Shown piece by piece: positions 7,207 through 16,152 of a stretch of DNA of 22,313 nt. How positions within the stretch are numbered: the first letter of the stretch is position 1; every line of letters starts with the position of its first letter. The stretch covers positions 1 through 22,313 of the forward strand of contig DITK01000012.1 in the NCBI GenBank assembly GCA_002422785.1, written 5' to 3'. Position numbers and translations under genes: made by a program. This DNA is from Francisellaceae bacterium UBA6186. GTDB taxonomy: Bacteria > Pseudomonadota > Gammaproteobacteria > UBA6186 > Azoamicaceae. The notes below the pieces were generated by a model. The model made no database searches. It saw only the letters and a list, made by a program, of their open reading frames with translations, and was not told the DNA's origin.

Positions 7207-8595
7207 TTAAACCTCTCTATACCGCATGTATATTAAAGCCATGGCACAAGAAACTTTTCTTGATGCCAAATCACTTCCTCTACTAGTTAATATAATTGGT
7301 ACAGAAGCACCAAGCACTAAACCTGCGGCTTCTATCCCAGAAAAATAGGTCATGTTTTTATACAACATATTTCCCGATTCAATATCTGGAACTACAATAA
7401 TATCCGCTTCACCTGCAACTTGTGATACGATCCCTTTGTTTTTTACAGACTCTGGAGAAATTGCATTATCAAACGCTAACGGTCCATCTAAAATACCTCC
7501 GGTTATTTGGCCACGTTCTGCCATTTTACAAAGAGCTGTAGCATCTAGTGTCGATGGAATATTTTCATTTACGGTTTCAACAGCTGATACAATAGCAACT
7601 TTTGGCGTGCCAAGTCTTAATGCTCTAAATAAATCAATGGCATTTTGCACAATACTAACTTTATCAGTTAAATTAGGACGAATATTAATAGCAACATCTG
7701 TTATAAATAATGGTTTTGGATAATTAGGAGCATCAAGTGCTATTATATGACTTATTCTACGACCAGTACGCAATCCTTTTTGTTTATCGACTACCATTTC
7801 CATTAATTCATCAGTATGTAATTTACCCTTCATAAGAGCTTCAACTTCTCCCTTACGAGCCATTTCAACAGAGATCTCAGCAGCACTATGGCTATGTTTG
7901 GCTTCAACGATTGTATACTTTGAAATATCTATCTGAAGATCTTTAGCTAAAGCTATAATTTTATCTTTTGGTCCAACTAATATTGGAGTAATTATTCCTT
8001 CTTCTGCAGCCGCAACTGCCCCCTCTAATGATTCTTGATCTAGAGGGTGAACTATAGCTGTTTTTAATGGGGCAAACCCTTTATTAAGTGAGATTAAATA
8101 ATCATACCATACATGCCTGTGTTCTTTTAAAACCATTTCTGGCAAAGAAACTTTTTCTCTTTTGACTTTAGTAGTTGGTGCCACCACTGTTGCAACACCG
8201 GTTATAGCTACTTTTTTATTTTGCAAAGTACAGGTACAATCTAGCTCAATAATAAATTTACTAGGATTCTTTTTAATAACAGTTACAGTTACAGTTACCA
8301 CATCTCCCACTGAAATAGGATATAAAAATTTTAGAGTTTGTCCTAAATAAATAGTACCAGGACCTGGTAATTGCGTACCTAATACTGTAGACAACAACGA
8401 TCCACCCCACATACCATGAGCTACTATTTTGTGAAATACATCAGTTTTAACATATTCCTTATCTAAATGAGCAGGATTAATATCCCCAGACATGATAGCG
8501 AACACTTCAATATCTTTTTCTGTTAATTGCCTGGCAAGAGATGCAGTGTCACCAATTTCAATTTCATCAAAGGTATGGTTTTGAATATATAACAT
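7207..8595 (-). CDS. Bifunctional MaoC-type enoyl-CoA hydratase / phosphate acyltransferase
   Basis: The 462-residue protein fuses two enzymes. Residues 1-135 form a MaoC-like hot-dog domain, with the hydratase-2 signature region D-I-N-P-A-H-L-D about 54-61 and GMWGGSLLS about 82-90. This class hydrates trans-2-enoyl-CoA to (R)-3-hydroxyacyl-CoA. Residues about 150-462 are a phosphate acetyl/butyryltransferase domain, including LMKGKLHTDELM, GRRISHI and a C-terminal GASVPIILTSRGSDLASRK segment. The same fusion is annotated in many proteobacteria as enoyl-CoA hydratase/phosphate acetyltransferase. It sits between phaC and ackA, consistent with shuttling acyl-CoA to acyl phosphate. Acetyl versus butyryl preference cannot be read from sequence. 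GGAG lies nine bases before the ATG. Confidence 0.9.
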   Translation of the reverse strand: MLYIQNHTFDEIEIGDTASLARQLTEKDIEVFAIMSGDINPAHLDKEYVKTDVFHKIVAHGMWGGSLLSTVLGTQLPGPGTIYLGQTLKFLYPISVGDVVTVTVTVIKKNPSKFIIELDCTCTLQNKKVAITGVATVVAPTTKVKREKVSLPEMVLKEHRHVWYDYLISLNKGFAPLKTAIVHPLDQESLEGAVAAAEEGIITPILVGPKDKIIALAKDLQIDISKYTIVEAKHSHSAAEISVEMARKGEVEALMKGKLHTDELMEMVVDKQKGLRTGRRISHIIALDAPNYPKPLFITDVAINIRPNLTDKVSIVQNAIDLFRALRLGTPKVAIVSAVETVNENIPSTLDATALCKMAERGQITGGILDGPLAFDNAISPESVKNKGIVSQVAGEADIIVVPDIESGNMLYKNMTYFSGIEAAGLVLGASVPIILTSRGSDLASRKVSCAMALIYMRYREV

Positions 8596-8623
8596 AAGTA
8601 TTCTCCAAAATTATTGTTTTTTT

Positions 8624-10378
8624 TTATTTTCCTAAAACATAAGTACCTGGTGCATTACCTAAAACTGGATAGCCTTTTTTCTTATTACCAATACTAGGAA
8701 GTTGAACTTTAATGGGATCTGAATAATTTCCTAACCAACCTTGCCATTCTATCCACCAAGATCCTTCTTTAGTTGGAGCAGTTTTTTGCCAAACATCTTG
8801 ATTTATACATTTATCTTGTTGTTTTTTAGTCATAACTTGATAAGAACGTCCTTTATGCCCAGGCTCACTAACTATTCCTACATTATGCCCACCTGTTGTT
8901 AACACAAAAGTAACATCAACTTTAGTGAAAAAATTAATTTTATATACTGATTTCCATGGAGCTACATGATCAGCTAAAGTACCAACTGCAAAAATTGGAA
9001 TGTCAATATTTGATAAAGATATCCCTTCATTATTGACAGAAAATTCACCTTGAATTAAAGAATTGGTTAAAAATAATTTTTCTAAATATTCAGAATGCAT
9101 TTTTGCAGGTAATTTCGTAACATCAGCATTCCAAGCCATAACATCAAATAAAGGCCTTCTTTCTCCTATCAAATAATCTTGAACCATACGTCCCCAAATT
9201 AATTCATTCGAATGCATGATATTAAATGCATTCGCCATTTGTGGACCATCAAGATAACCTGTTTTCCACATGCTATCTTTAACCATTGATAATTGACTTT
9301 CATCCATAAAAACCATTAATTCTCCCGCTGCTTTAAAATCCACTTGAGCGGCCAACAATGTTACACTCTTGATCCTATCATCTGATTTTCCAGCCATATA
9401 TGCAGCAGTTACCGCCAACATAGTCCCGCCAAGACAATAACCAGCAGTATGGATCTTTGTACCTGGAATAATATTGTTTATAGCATCTATTGCTTTGATT
9501 ATTCCTAAATTAATATAATCATCAAAACTTAAATTACTATCTGTATATGTTGGATTTTTCCAAGAAATCATAAAAACTGTATGCCCTTGAGATACCAAAT
9601 ATTTTACTAATGAATTATTGGCCGAAAGATCCAAAATATAATATTTCATTATACAAGCTGGAACTATTAAAACAGGCTCTTTATAAACTTCATTTGTTGT
9701 TGGAGTATATTGAATTAGCTCGATTAAATCATTTCTATAAATAATATTACCAGGAGTAGTTGCCAGGTTCTTACCAACTTCAAATTGCTCCATGCCAACT
9801 GCCGGCTTTGATGCCATTTTACGCGGTAGATCTTCAAGAAAGTTATTAAATCCTTGCAGAAAATTAGCACCGTGTTTCTTTTTAGCAACATCTAAAATTT
9901 CAGGATTAGTAAAAATTCCATTGGTTGGCGATATGATATTTAATATTTGCTGCAAAAGAAAATTATTCATTAAAGTATGATGTTTAGTAACCCCAGGAAC
10001 ATTATCGATAGCATCTTTCCAAAATTGTTCAAACAATAAAAATGCTTCCGCATATAAATTAAAAGGATATTCTTTCCAAGCTTCGTTTCTAAAACGCCTA
10101 TCACCTACTTTTGGTCCAATACTAGGCAAATCTTGTGCATGTGAATAATACTGCATAGCATATTCTCTTAATTGCATAGCTGTTTTATAAGCATTTTGCA
10201 TTAAATAGATTTGTTTTGCTGGCGCAACACTAAGATGTAATAACCAATCAAATATAGATAAATTAAAAGCTGGAGATACCCCTAATTGTTGATTAACAAA
10301 TACATGAAACAATTTGTCAAAAAATGCACCATCATAATTTGCATCGTCAATTATTTTTTTTGCATCATTTTGTCCCAT
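8624..10378 (-). CDS. phaC: Class I poly(3-hydroxyalkanoate) synthase
   Basis: PhaC polymerises (R)-3-hydroxyacyl-CoA into polyhydroxyalkanoate on the granule surface. The 584-residue product fits class I enzymes. It has an N-terminal PhaC_N domain (about 80-245) and an alpha/beta-hydrolase core. The lipase-like box is GYCLGG with the nucleophile Cys at 315. The catalytic Asp is at about 470 (LADHVAPW) and the His at about 498 (TGGHNVG). Conserved WWxxWxxWL is present near 541-549. The gene starts a three-gene minus-strand operon with the acyltransferase fusion and ackA. TAGGA lies eight bases before the ATG. The phasin gene diverges from it, and no phaA, phaB or phaR is in the window. Confidence 0.96.
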   Translation of the reverse strand: MGQNDAKKIIDDANYDGAFFDKLFHVFVNQQLGVSPAFNLSIFDWLLHLSVAPAKQIYLMQNAYKTAMQLREYAMQYYSHAQDLPSIGPKVGDRRFRNEAWKEYPFNLYAEAFLLFEQFWKDAIDNVPGVTKHHTLMNNFLLQQILNIISPTNGIFTNPEILDVAKKKHGANFLQGFNNFLEDLPRKMASKPAVGMEQFEVGKNLATTPGNIIYRNDLIELIQYTPTTNEVYKEPVLIVPACIMKYYILDLSANNSLVKYLVSQGHTVFMISWKNPTYTDSNLSFDDYINLGIIKAIDAINNIIPGTKIHTAGYCLGGTMLAVTAAYMAGKSDDRIKSVTLLAAQVDFKAAGELMVFMDESQLSMVKDSMWKTGYLDGPQMANAFNIMHSNELIWGRMVQDYLIGERRPLFDVMAWNADVTKLPAKMHSEYLEKLFLTNSLIQGEFSVNNEGISLSNIDIPIFAVGTLADHVAPWKSVYKINFFTKVDVTFVLTTGGHNVGIVSEPGHKGRSYQVMTKKQQDKCINQDVWQKTAPTKEGSWWIEWQGWLGNYSDPIKVQLPSIGNKKKGYPVLGNAPGTYVLGK

Positions 10379-10422
10379 GATTATATCCTATTTTAAATTA
10401 TGTTATCTGATACGCTAAACTA

Positions 10423-10428
10423 ATTATA
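10423..10428 (-). promoter_or_regulatory. Putative -10 box of the phaC operon
   Basis: A perfect minus-strand TATAAT lies about 45 bases before the phaC ATG with only a poor -35 candidate upstream. It is the best -10 in the phaC-phasin divergent spacer. Weak support because of base composition. Confidence 0.3.
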
Positions 10429-10511
10429 GCATTTTAATGCTACTCGCTAACTAATATTTTTGAAAATTTATGACAAATATTGATTATATATTTTGTTGTA
10501 TAGTCTAAGTT

Positions 10512-10540
10512 TTGACTTTTTTAATCTTGCCGGCCATACT
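10512..10540 (+). promoter_or_regulatory. Putative sigma70 promoter of the phasin gene
   Basis: TTGACT (10512-10517) is followed after exactly 17 bases by CATACT (10535-10540). This is a well-spaced sigma70-like pair about 50 bases before the phasin ATG. It is the clearest -35/-10 pair in the window. Confidence 0.5.
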
Positions 10541-10592
10541 TAAGTTATTATTTTTTTAATTAAATTGCACTTTGCACTGGAGGAGCCAGCCT

Positions 10593-11096
10593 ATGTCAAA
10601 TTTAGATCCCTTAAATATGTTTTGGAAAATGTGCATGAATGCACAAGAAGTGAATCAAATGGCAATGAAAGCTTTTGTAAACACTCAAAAAGTACAACAA
10701 TCTCAAAATTTAATGGAACAATTTGTACAAGAATGTATGGCTTGTGTCGGGGATAACACAGCTATTTCGATTAAATTATTTCAATCCTTATCTGCAGTTA
10801 AAACACCAGAAGATTTCAGTAAATTGCAAGAAAAAGTGATTACTGAATATAGCGAAAAGAATATAGAGCATGTAAAGAAACTTTTGACCATGTATAATAA
10901 CCTGCTGCAAGAAAATTATCGTTGCGCAAAAGAAAATGCTGAAGATTTAACAGGAAAATTCACAGATGGCGCAAATGAATTAACAAAAAAATTCACAGAA
11001 AATGTTAACAAGTTTGCAGAGTCTAACCCTTTTATTCCAAATACTTGTTCTACTAAAAACAATAAAAAACATAATACCACAGAAGAAAGTAGATAA
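10593..11096 (+). CDS. Phasin family granule-associated protein
   Basis: Phasins coat polyhydroxyalkanoate granules and control their size and number. The 167-residue product is almost wholly amphipathic helix with coiled-coil character, rich in Lys, Glu and Asn. The segment QSLSAVKTPEDFSKLQEK near residue 70 matches the typical phasin A-x-[NST]-P-x-[DE]-F/[LV] region. I place the start at the ATG of MSNLDPL, because a strong GGAGGAG (10579-10585) lies seven bases before it. A seven-codon-longer TTG start would have the Shine-Dalgarno inside the gene. It diverges from phaC, has its own promoter candidate and ends in a strong terminator. The exact phasin subfamily is unclear. Confidence 0.85.
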   Translation: MSNLDPLNMFWKMCMNAQEVNQMAMKAFVNTQKVQQSQNLMEQFVQECMACVGDNTAISIKLFQSLSAVKTPEDFSKLQEKVITEYSEKNIEHVKKLLTMYNNLLQENYRCAKENAEDLTGKFTDGANELTKKFTENVNKFAESNPFIPNTCSTKNNKKHNTTEESR

Positions 11097-11120
11097 ATTC
11101 GATCTGCAACATCTATACTT

Positions 11121-11155
11121 AGCCGCTAAAGTTTGATTTCTTTAGCGGCTTTTTA
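11121..11155 (+). terminator. Rho-independent terminator of the phasin gene
   Basis: An 11-bp perfect stem, AGCCGCTAAAG (11121-11131) with CTTTAGCGGCT (11140-11150), encloses an 8-base loop and is followed by a T-rich run. It is G+C-rich against its surroundings. On the minus strand no T tract follows, so it serves mainly the phasin transcript, although the stop of the LRR gene lies only a few bases away. Confidence 0.93.
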
Positions 11156-11156
11156 T

Positions 11157-11912
11157 TTAAAGAATACTACATTTTGGCAATATAAATTTGTATTTTGATG
11201 GAGATCGTGGCGAATTAGTTTTCTCTAAAGACGGAAATTTAAATTCTTGATCTTGATCCAAGTCTAGCCCAGATCTAGATACAAACATTCTATCTTCTGC
11301 CGACTCAACCACAGATCTTTTGGTAATTATATTTTTAATTTGTAACATTTCTTTTCTACGATTTTCTTCAATATATGGAAAAACCATTTCAAAATATACT
11401 AAGTTTTTACAACGAAGCAAAGTATGAGATAATATCTCAAATTTATAATCACTTACATTGTGTAATTCATTATATGACAAATAAAGATGTTTTAAATTCT
11501 TACAATGTGTAATAGCTAAAAATAATGTTTTAAAATTATTATTATCTAATTGATAAAGATTATTATCATTTAGATTTATTCTTTCTAAACTTGAAGAAGC
11601 AATAAAAGAAGCCAAAGATTCAATGTCAGTATCAATTAAATTACCAATACAATTAAAAGCTACATCAAGGTTATTTAAAATTAAAGAATCCCGCAAAACA
11701 TTAAACAAGATGTTATATTTAAGATCTTGTTTAACCCCAATAAATCCATATTGCAAAATAAATTCTTTCAAATTAATACAACAAGATAAAACTGCTGAAA
11801 ATCTATACAACAAATCTTGGTCAACATCCTCATCAACAGTCAAATTCAAAATCGACAATGTGGCTAAATATTCTTGATCTGATTCTTTCTCAATAAAATC
11901 TATTAATTTCAT
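11157..11912 (-). CDS. Leucine-rich-repeat protein, function unknown
   Basis: The 251-residue protein has no signal peptide or membrane segment. It shows about four irregular leucine-rich units near residues 41-57, 104-122, 134-153 and 165-180. Examples are LERINLNDNNLYQL and LKHLYLSYNELHNV. Three units share a C-x-N-L lead-in (CCINLKEF, HCKNLKHL, RCKNLVYF), close to the RI-like LRR type of about 28-30 residues. A basic, Ser/Pro-rich tail follows from about 195. LRR proteins of this size in intracellular bacteria often act as protein-binding factors or secreted effectors, but nothing here proves secretion. The gene starts 45 bases after the helicase gene and may be cotranscribed. An AGG lies about eight bases before the ATG. 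Confidence 0.75.
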   Translation of the reverse strand: MKLIDFIEKESDQEYLATLSILNLTVDEDVDQDLLYRFSAVLSCCINLKEFILQYGFIGVKQDLKYNILFNVLRDSLILNNLDVAFNCIGNLIDTDIESLASFIASSSLERINLNDNNLYQLDNNNFKTLFLAITHCKNLKHLYLSYNELHNVSDYKFEILSHTLLRCKNLVYFEMVFPYIEENRRKEMLQIKNIITKRSVVESAEDRMFVSRSGLDLDQDQEFKFPSLEKTNSPRSPSKYKFILPKCSIL

Positions 11913-11957
11913 TATTATACCTATAATTTATCTGTTTTTTATTTTTATAATAGTATA

Positions 11958-14702
11958 CTATTCTTTTGTATACCATTTCATTGGGATCCTATTCAATATT
12001 ATTGATTTTTTATTATTGATAGTAGCTCTCATATTGTCTGCTGATTTATTATGTGTTTTCTTAAAAACAACATCCGACTCTAGAAATCGCAAAAAACTTT
12101 TATTGCTATTTGTTGCATTTACAGCAAAACCATAAAATTTATTTTTTGCACGAGTCATAGCTACATATAATAATCTTTTTGCTTCATGCAATTCACGTAG
12201 CCCTTCTGAACGTTTGATAAAATTATAAATAGAATTTTTAATTTGTATTGCAGATTTTATGGGAGCAAACAATAAATAATCACTTAATATACCAGTTCTT
12301 TCTTCCCATAAAAATAATGGATTATCAGATATTTTTGGCGACTTATCCATACCAGGCACAATTACAACATCAAACTCTAGACCCTTGGCTTTGTGAATTG
12401 TCATAATTTGAATACTAGTTAAATTAATTTTCGATACGTGCGATTGCACAAAATATTTATTAATTAATTTTTCTATACCATCAATTTCAAATATATTTGT
12501 TATTTTTAATAATTTATGAAAAAAATTCTCGGCCAACTCTAAATCAACAGAAGACAACAACAAATTGCCCCCCAAATTTAACCATGTTTTTTTTATTAAA
12601 ATAGATAAATTTAAAATCTCCCTTTGCTCAACAGCAGCCAATACAATTGGTAACACATAATCTAATCTAGAAATAGCATCCTGTGATAATTCTTTATTGT
12701 CTTTATAATTATATAATCCATTCAACAATGAATGAAACTTTGTGACAGTAAACAACAGATGCAAATCTTTTAACTTTAATCCAACCAATGGTCCTCTCAA
12801 AACTGATAACCAGGCAATGGTATCATGCAAATGCAATATAGCTCGAGTTAAAGAAATCAAATCACATATAACAGGTTGATTAGCTAATGGTTCCATATCA
12901 TTAGCCTGATATGGAATATCATAATCTCTTAGTTTTTTGATAATAAAAGAGGCATGTGATTTAACCCTAACCAAAATTGCTATACTAACTTTGGCATTAT
13001 GTGCTCTTAAATATGTAATTAATTGCACAACACTTTCAGCTTCCGCATTAGCATCTTCGGTCAAAAAAAACTCGACATCATCAATATTATTAATAATATC
13101 TTTGCTACCATCATTAGCCGCCTCCACTGAAGAATAGGCAACCCCACCATAAATTATATCATTTTCAGATGGAAATATTTTGTAAAAAATCTTATTTAAA
13201 TGGCATATGATAGAATTGCTAGATCTAAAATTGGTTATTAAGTATAAATTTTTTAATTTAACATCACCAATTCCATGCTCTTTTGCCTTTAAAAATAACC
13301 CCACATTCGCTTGTCTAAATCTATAAATAGATTGCATCGGATCGCCAACCACAAATACTGTTCTACCATCAGAGCCACCCCAATTGGTAACCAATTTTTT
13401 TATCAAATTAAATTGCAATATAGATGTATCTTGAAACTCATCTATTAAAATATGATTTAATTTATGATCAAGGAAAAGAGCTAAATTTGTAGGATCAGTA
13501 TCTGTGCCCATGGCATCTAGTGCTGCAATAGCTATTTGAGTAAAATCAACTGCTTGATACTCCTCAAAAACTAACATTAAATGAGCAACCAGCTCTGGCA
13601 ACAAACAAAACAAACTATCTAACATTTCCCAATTTTCAGTATTATATTGCAAATCTGGTAAAACCATAATTTGTTGTAATTTTGACAAAAAAATCTGATC
13701 ATGTTCTTTTAAATGTTTTAATAAATCATGCATTCTAGTTTTCAAGTGATTAGCTATTTTTTTTTGTTCAGGATCTTTAATATTACTTACAGCTAAAAAT
13801 CCTTGCTTTACACTAACCATTGATCGGACGTCACCATCTTTATTTAATAACAAATCAGCTAAACCACGCCAAACTGGCAAATGCAAAGAATTAGCTGCTG
13901 GCCATTCATGGCTATCATTAGTTAAATTTTTACAATAAAAAATATTGTTTTGCATGTCACTGATATTATTGGCTGCATGCTTAGCTAAATATATAATTTC
14001 ATTTTGCTGGGCTTTTTCAGGTAGAAACTTAATAATTTCAGCCAATATATCTTCGATAGCCTGCTTAAGATTATGTTCTAATGTTTGCTGCAAATCAAAA
14101 TGTTTACCTGTAACTTTAGATATATCATTAACAACTTTCATTGGAACAATTAATGGCAGCCATTGTTCACGCTTAAATAGCATATCAATAAATAATTTTT
14201 TTATTAATTCATGATCGTTAGCAAAATATCTAAATAATTTTATTATATTATCATTATTATTAGAATTATTTGTTGTTGATAAAAATCTTTCAACCGCTTC
14301 TTGATATAATTTTTCCGGATATTCTTCAATTTTCAAATCAATGCCAAATTTAGATAAAATAGGCAGTTTCTGAGTTAAACTTGCACAAAAAGCATCTATA
14401 GTTAAAATCTGTAATTTATTAGGATTAGCCAGAGATTGATGATATATATGATCTAGTTCTAAATCGTGTCCTGAATGCTTGGTTATTTGTTCTAATTTTT
14501 GTAACACCCTATGCCTCATTTCAAAAGCAGCTTTTTTAGTAAAAGTTATAGCCAAACATTCTTCTGGATCTTTACAAAATTTTAACAAAGTAACAAAACG
14601 ATCAACTAATAAAGAAGTTTTGCCAGAGCCAGCAGGCGCCTGTATTATAAAAGAATCCTTCGGGTTAATTGCTTGCAACCTTACATGTTCGTCACTTAAC
14701 AT
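11958..14702 (-). CDS. AddA/UvrD-type superfamily 1 helicase lacking the C-terminal nuclease domain
   Basis: The 914-residue protein belongs to the UvrD/Rep/AddA superfamily 1A helicases involved in double-strand-break processing. Visible motifs are Walker A APAGSGKT (22-29), Ia ITFTKKAAFEMR (52-63), Walker B LIDEFQD (419-425), III VVGDPMQSIYRFR (451-463), IV TNFRSS (490-495), V TIHKAKGLEFD (768-778) and VI LLYVAMTRAK (844-853). The N-terminal block is closest to the long gamma/beta-proteobacterial AddA-like exonuclease subunits. Those normally run about 1100 residues and end in a PD-(D/E)XK nuclease. This one stops soon after RIPMKW, where the nuclease linker would begin. A GTG at 14717 could add five residues; I prefer the ATG. 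No addB or recC-like partner is nearby. Confidence 0.82.
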   Translation of the reverse strand: MLSDEHVRLQAINPKDSFIIQAPAGSGKTSLLVDRFVTLLKFCKDPEECLAITFTKKAAFEMRHRVLQKLEQITKHSGHDLELDHIYHQSLANPNKLQILTIDAFCASLTQKLPILSKFGIDLKIEEYPEKLYQEAVERFLSTTNNSNNNDNIIKLFRYFANDHELIKKLFIDMLFKREQWLPLIVPMKVVNDISKVTGKHFDLQQTLEHNLKQAIEDILAEIIKFLPEKAQQNEIIYLAKHAANNISDMQNNIFYCKNLTNDSHEWPAANSLHLPVWRGLADLLLNKDGDVRSMVSVKQGFLAVSNIKDPEQKKIANHLKTRMHDLLKHLKEHDQIFLSKLQQIMVLPDLQYNTENWEMLDSLFCLLPELVAHLMLVFEEYQAVDFTQIAIAALDAMGTDTDPTNLALFLDHKLNHILIDEFQDTSILQFNLIKKLVTNWGGSDGRTVFVVGDPMQSIYRFRQANVGLFLKAKEHGIGDVKLKNLYLITNFRSSNSIICHLNKIFYKIFPSENDIIYGGVAYSSVEAANDGSKDIINNIDDVEFFLTEDANAEAESVVQLITYLRAHNAKVSIAILVRVKSHASFIIKKLRDYDIPYQANDMEPLANQPVICDLISLTRAILHLHDTIAWLSVLRGPLVGLKLKDLHLLFTVTKFHSLLNGLYNYKDNKELSQDAISRLDYVLPIVLAAVEQREILNLSILIKKTWLNLGGNLLLSSVDLELAENFFHKLLKITNIFEIDGIEKLINKYFVQSHVSKINLTSIQIMTIHKAKGLEFDVVIVPGMDKSPKISDNPLFLWEERTGILSDYLLFAPIKSAIQIKNSIYNFIKRSEGLRELHEAKRLLYVAMTRAKNKFYGFAVNATNSNKSFLRFLESDVVFKKTHNKSADNMRATINNKKSIILNRIPMKWYTKE

Positions 14703-14835
14703 TAATATTAAATCCACTATTATGTAATAATTTTATTATTAATATGCCTAACAAATTTAACAAACAATTCTCCATATACCTAATCTGGCAAGAAATAACC
14801 AATATAATCAATAATTTTTTAGTATAATTAACCTT

Positions 14836-16152
14836 ATGTCACATAAAATTAAATTAATACTTACTGATCTTAATGAAAAATTACAGCTGGATCCACACAA
14901 TCCAGATCTATATAATAATATTGCATGCTTATATTATCGAATTAATCAAATAGATAATGCAATTTATCACTATAAACGCTCTCTTAGTATCAACCCAGAT
15001 AATTGGCAAGGACATTTTAATTTAGCGAATTGCTACGTAAAAAAAAATTTCATCCCTGATGCTATCGCTCATTATCAATATTCTATCAAATTAAATCCTC
15101 ATAATATTTATGCCATACAAAATTTAGGGATGCTGTTGGTTGATGGTGAAAATTTTACTGAAGCTTTACCATATTTAGAAAAGTCTTATCAATTAAATAA
15201 AGAAAATAAAACTAATTTTGAATTTACAGAACAATTGGCTAATTGTTATTTACAATTAGGCAATATTGCAAAAGCTATAGAATATTTAAAGCTTGCGACA
15301 AATATAGATGGAACAAAAGAATCAGCTCATCATAATTTAGCCATATTATATTTGCGCGAGAAAAATAATAAATTAGCAGCTAAACACTTTAAAATTGCCG
15401 TAACCCTTAATCCAGAAAACCAGACAGCCAAACACATGTTAAGCTCTTTAAATAGTAATACTAACAATCAAGATATAGAACGTAACAGCAAACCACCGCA
15501 TCAATATGTTACTAGTTTATTTGACCAATATGCCCCATATTATAATACCCATGTAACAGAAAAATTACATTATAATTTACCAGAAAAATTAAGAAGTTTA
15601 TACGCTAAACATAAAACTACTATTAGTGCACAAAATACTTTGGATTTAGGCTGTGGCACTGGTCTTTGTGGTATATATTTTCGTGATGCCTCTGTCAACT
15701 TGATAGGGATAGATATTTCTAACAACATGTTGCTAGAAGCGGCCAAACATCGCTGTTACGATTTGTTAATTCAAGCAAACCTACAAGATAATATTGTTTT
15801 CAAAGATAATTTTTTTAATTTAATTATAGCTGCCGATGTTTTGCCATACTTTGGCCAATTAGAAAATTTATTTTCTAATATAAAAAATATCTTAAATAAC
15901 AAAAATAACTTATTTTTGTTTAATATAGAATTAGCCCATATGAAACACAATAAAAAATTAACCATATCAAAAAGAGTAAAAAATATTGATTTTTCATTAC
16001 AACCAACAGGTAGATATACTCATACTATTGATTATATAGAAAAATTAGCTGCACAATTTAATTTTAAAATTTTAGAAAATATTACTGACACTATTAGATT
16101 TCAACATGATAGCCCTGTTACGGGGGTAATATTTATGCTTACTTCATACTAA
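14836..16152 (+). CDS. TPR-repeat class I SAM-dependent methyltransferase
   Basis: The 438-residue protein has five or six tetratricopeptide repeats (about 5-205), including units ending LSINPD, IKLNPH and VTLNPE. The C-terminal methyltransferase domain (about 225-438) has motif I LDLGCGTGLCG (269-279), the acidic loop GIDISNNML (291-299) and the post-motif IAADVLPYFG (331-340). This TPR-methyltransferase fusion, with VTSLFDQYAPYYNTHV joining the parts, recurs in proteobacteria. Its substrate is unknown to me. The stop overlaps the alr stop by four bases (convergent). A TATAAT at 14803-14808 is a possible -10. There is no clear Shine-Dalgarno. Confidence 0.88.
   Translation: MSHKIKLILTDLNEKLQLDPHNPDLYNNIACLYYRINQIDNAIYHYKRSLSINPDNWQGHFNLANCYVKKNFIPDAIAHYQYSIKLNPHNIYAIQNLGMLLVDGENFTEALPYLEKSYQLNKENKTNFEFTEQLANCYLQLGNIAKAIEYLKLATNIDGTKESAHHNLAILYLREKNNKLAAKHFKIAVTLNPENQTAKHMLSSLNSNTNNQDIERNSKPPHQYVTSLFDQYAPYYNTHVTEKLHYNLPEKLRSLYAKHKTTISAQNTLDLGCGTGLCGIYFRDASVNLIGIDISNNMLLEAAKHRCYDLLIQANLQDNIVFKDNFFNLIIAADVLPYFGQLENLFSNIKNILNNKNNLFLFNIELAHMKHNKKLTISKRVKNIDFSLQPTGRYTHTIDYIEKLAAQFNFKILENITDTIRFQHDSPVTGVIFMLTSY

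Noticed and set aside
10572..10592. TTG start adding seven codons to the phasin gene
   Set aside because: The strong GGAGGAG site would then fall inside the coding region, while it is ideally spaced for the ATG at 10593.
10565..10756. Alternative-frame ORF overlapping the phasin start
   Set aside because: It lies wholly within the phasin region in another frame and lacks any family resemblance.
11623..11877. Plus-strand ORF opposite the LRR gene
   Set aside because: It is a shadow of the minus-strand LRR frame and has no ribosome-binding site or recognisable motif.
14703..14717. GTG start extending the helicase by five residues
   Set aside because: The ATG at 14702 gives an N-terminus of the family's usual form a short distance before Walker A, and no Shine-Dalgarno precedes the GTG.
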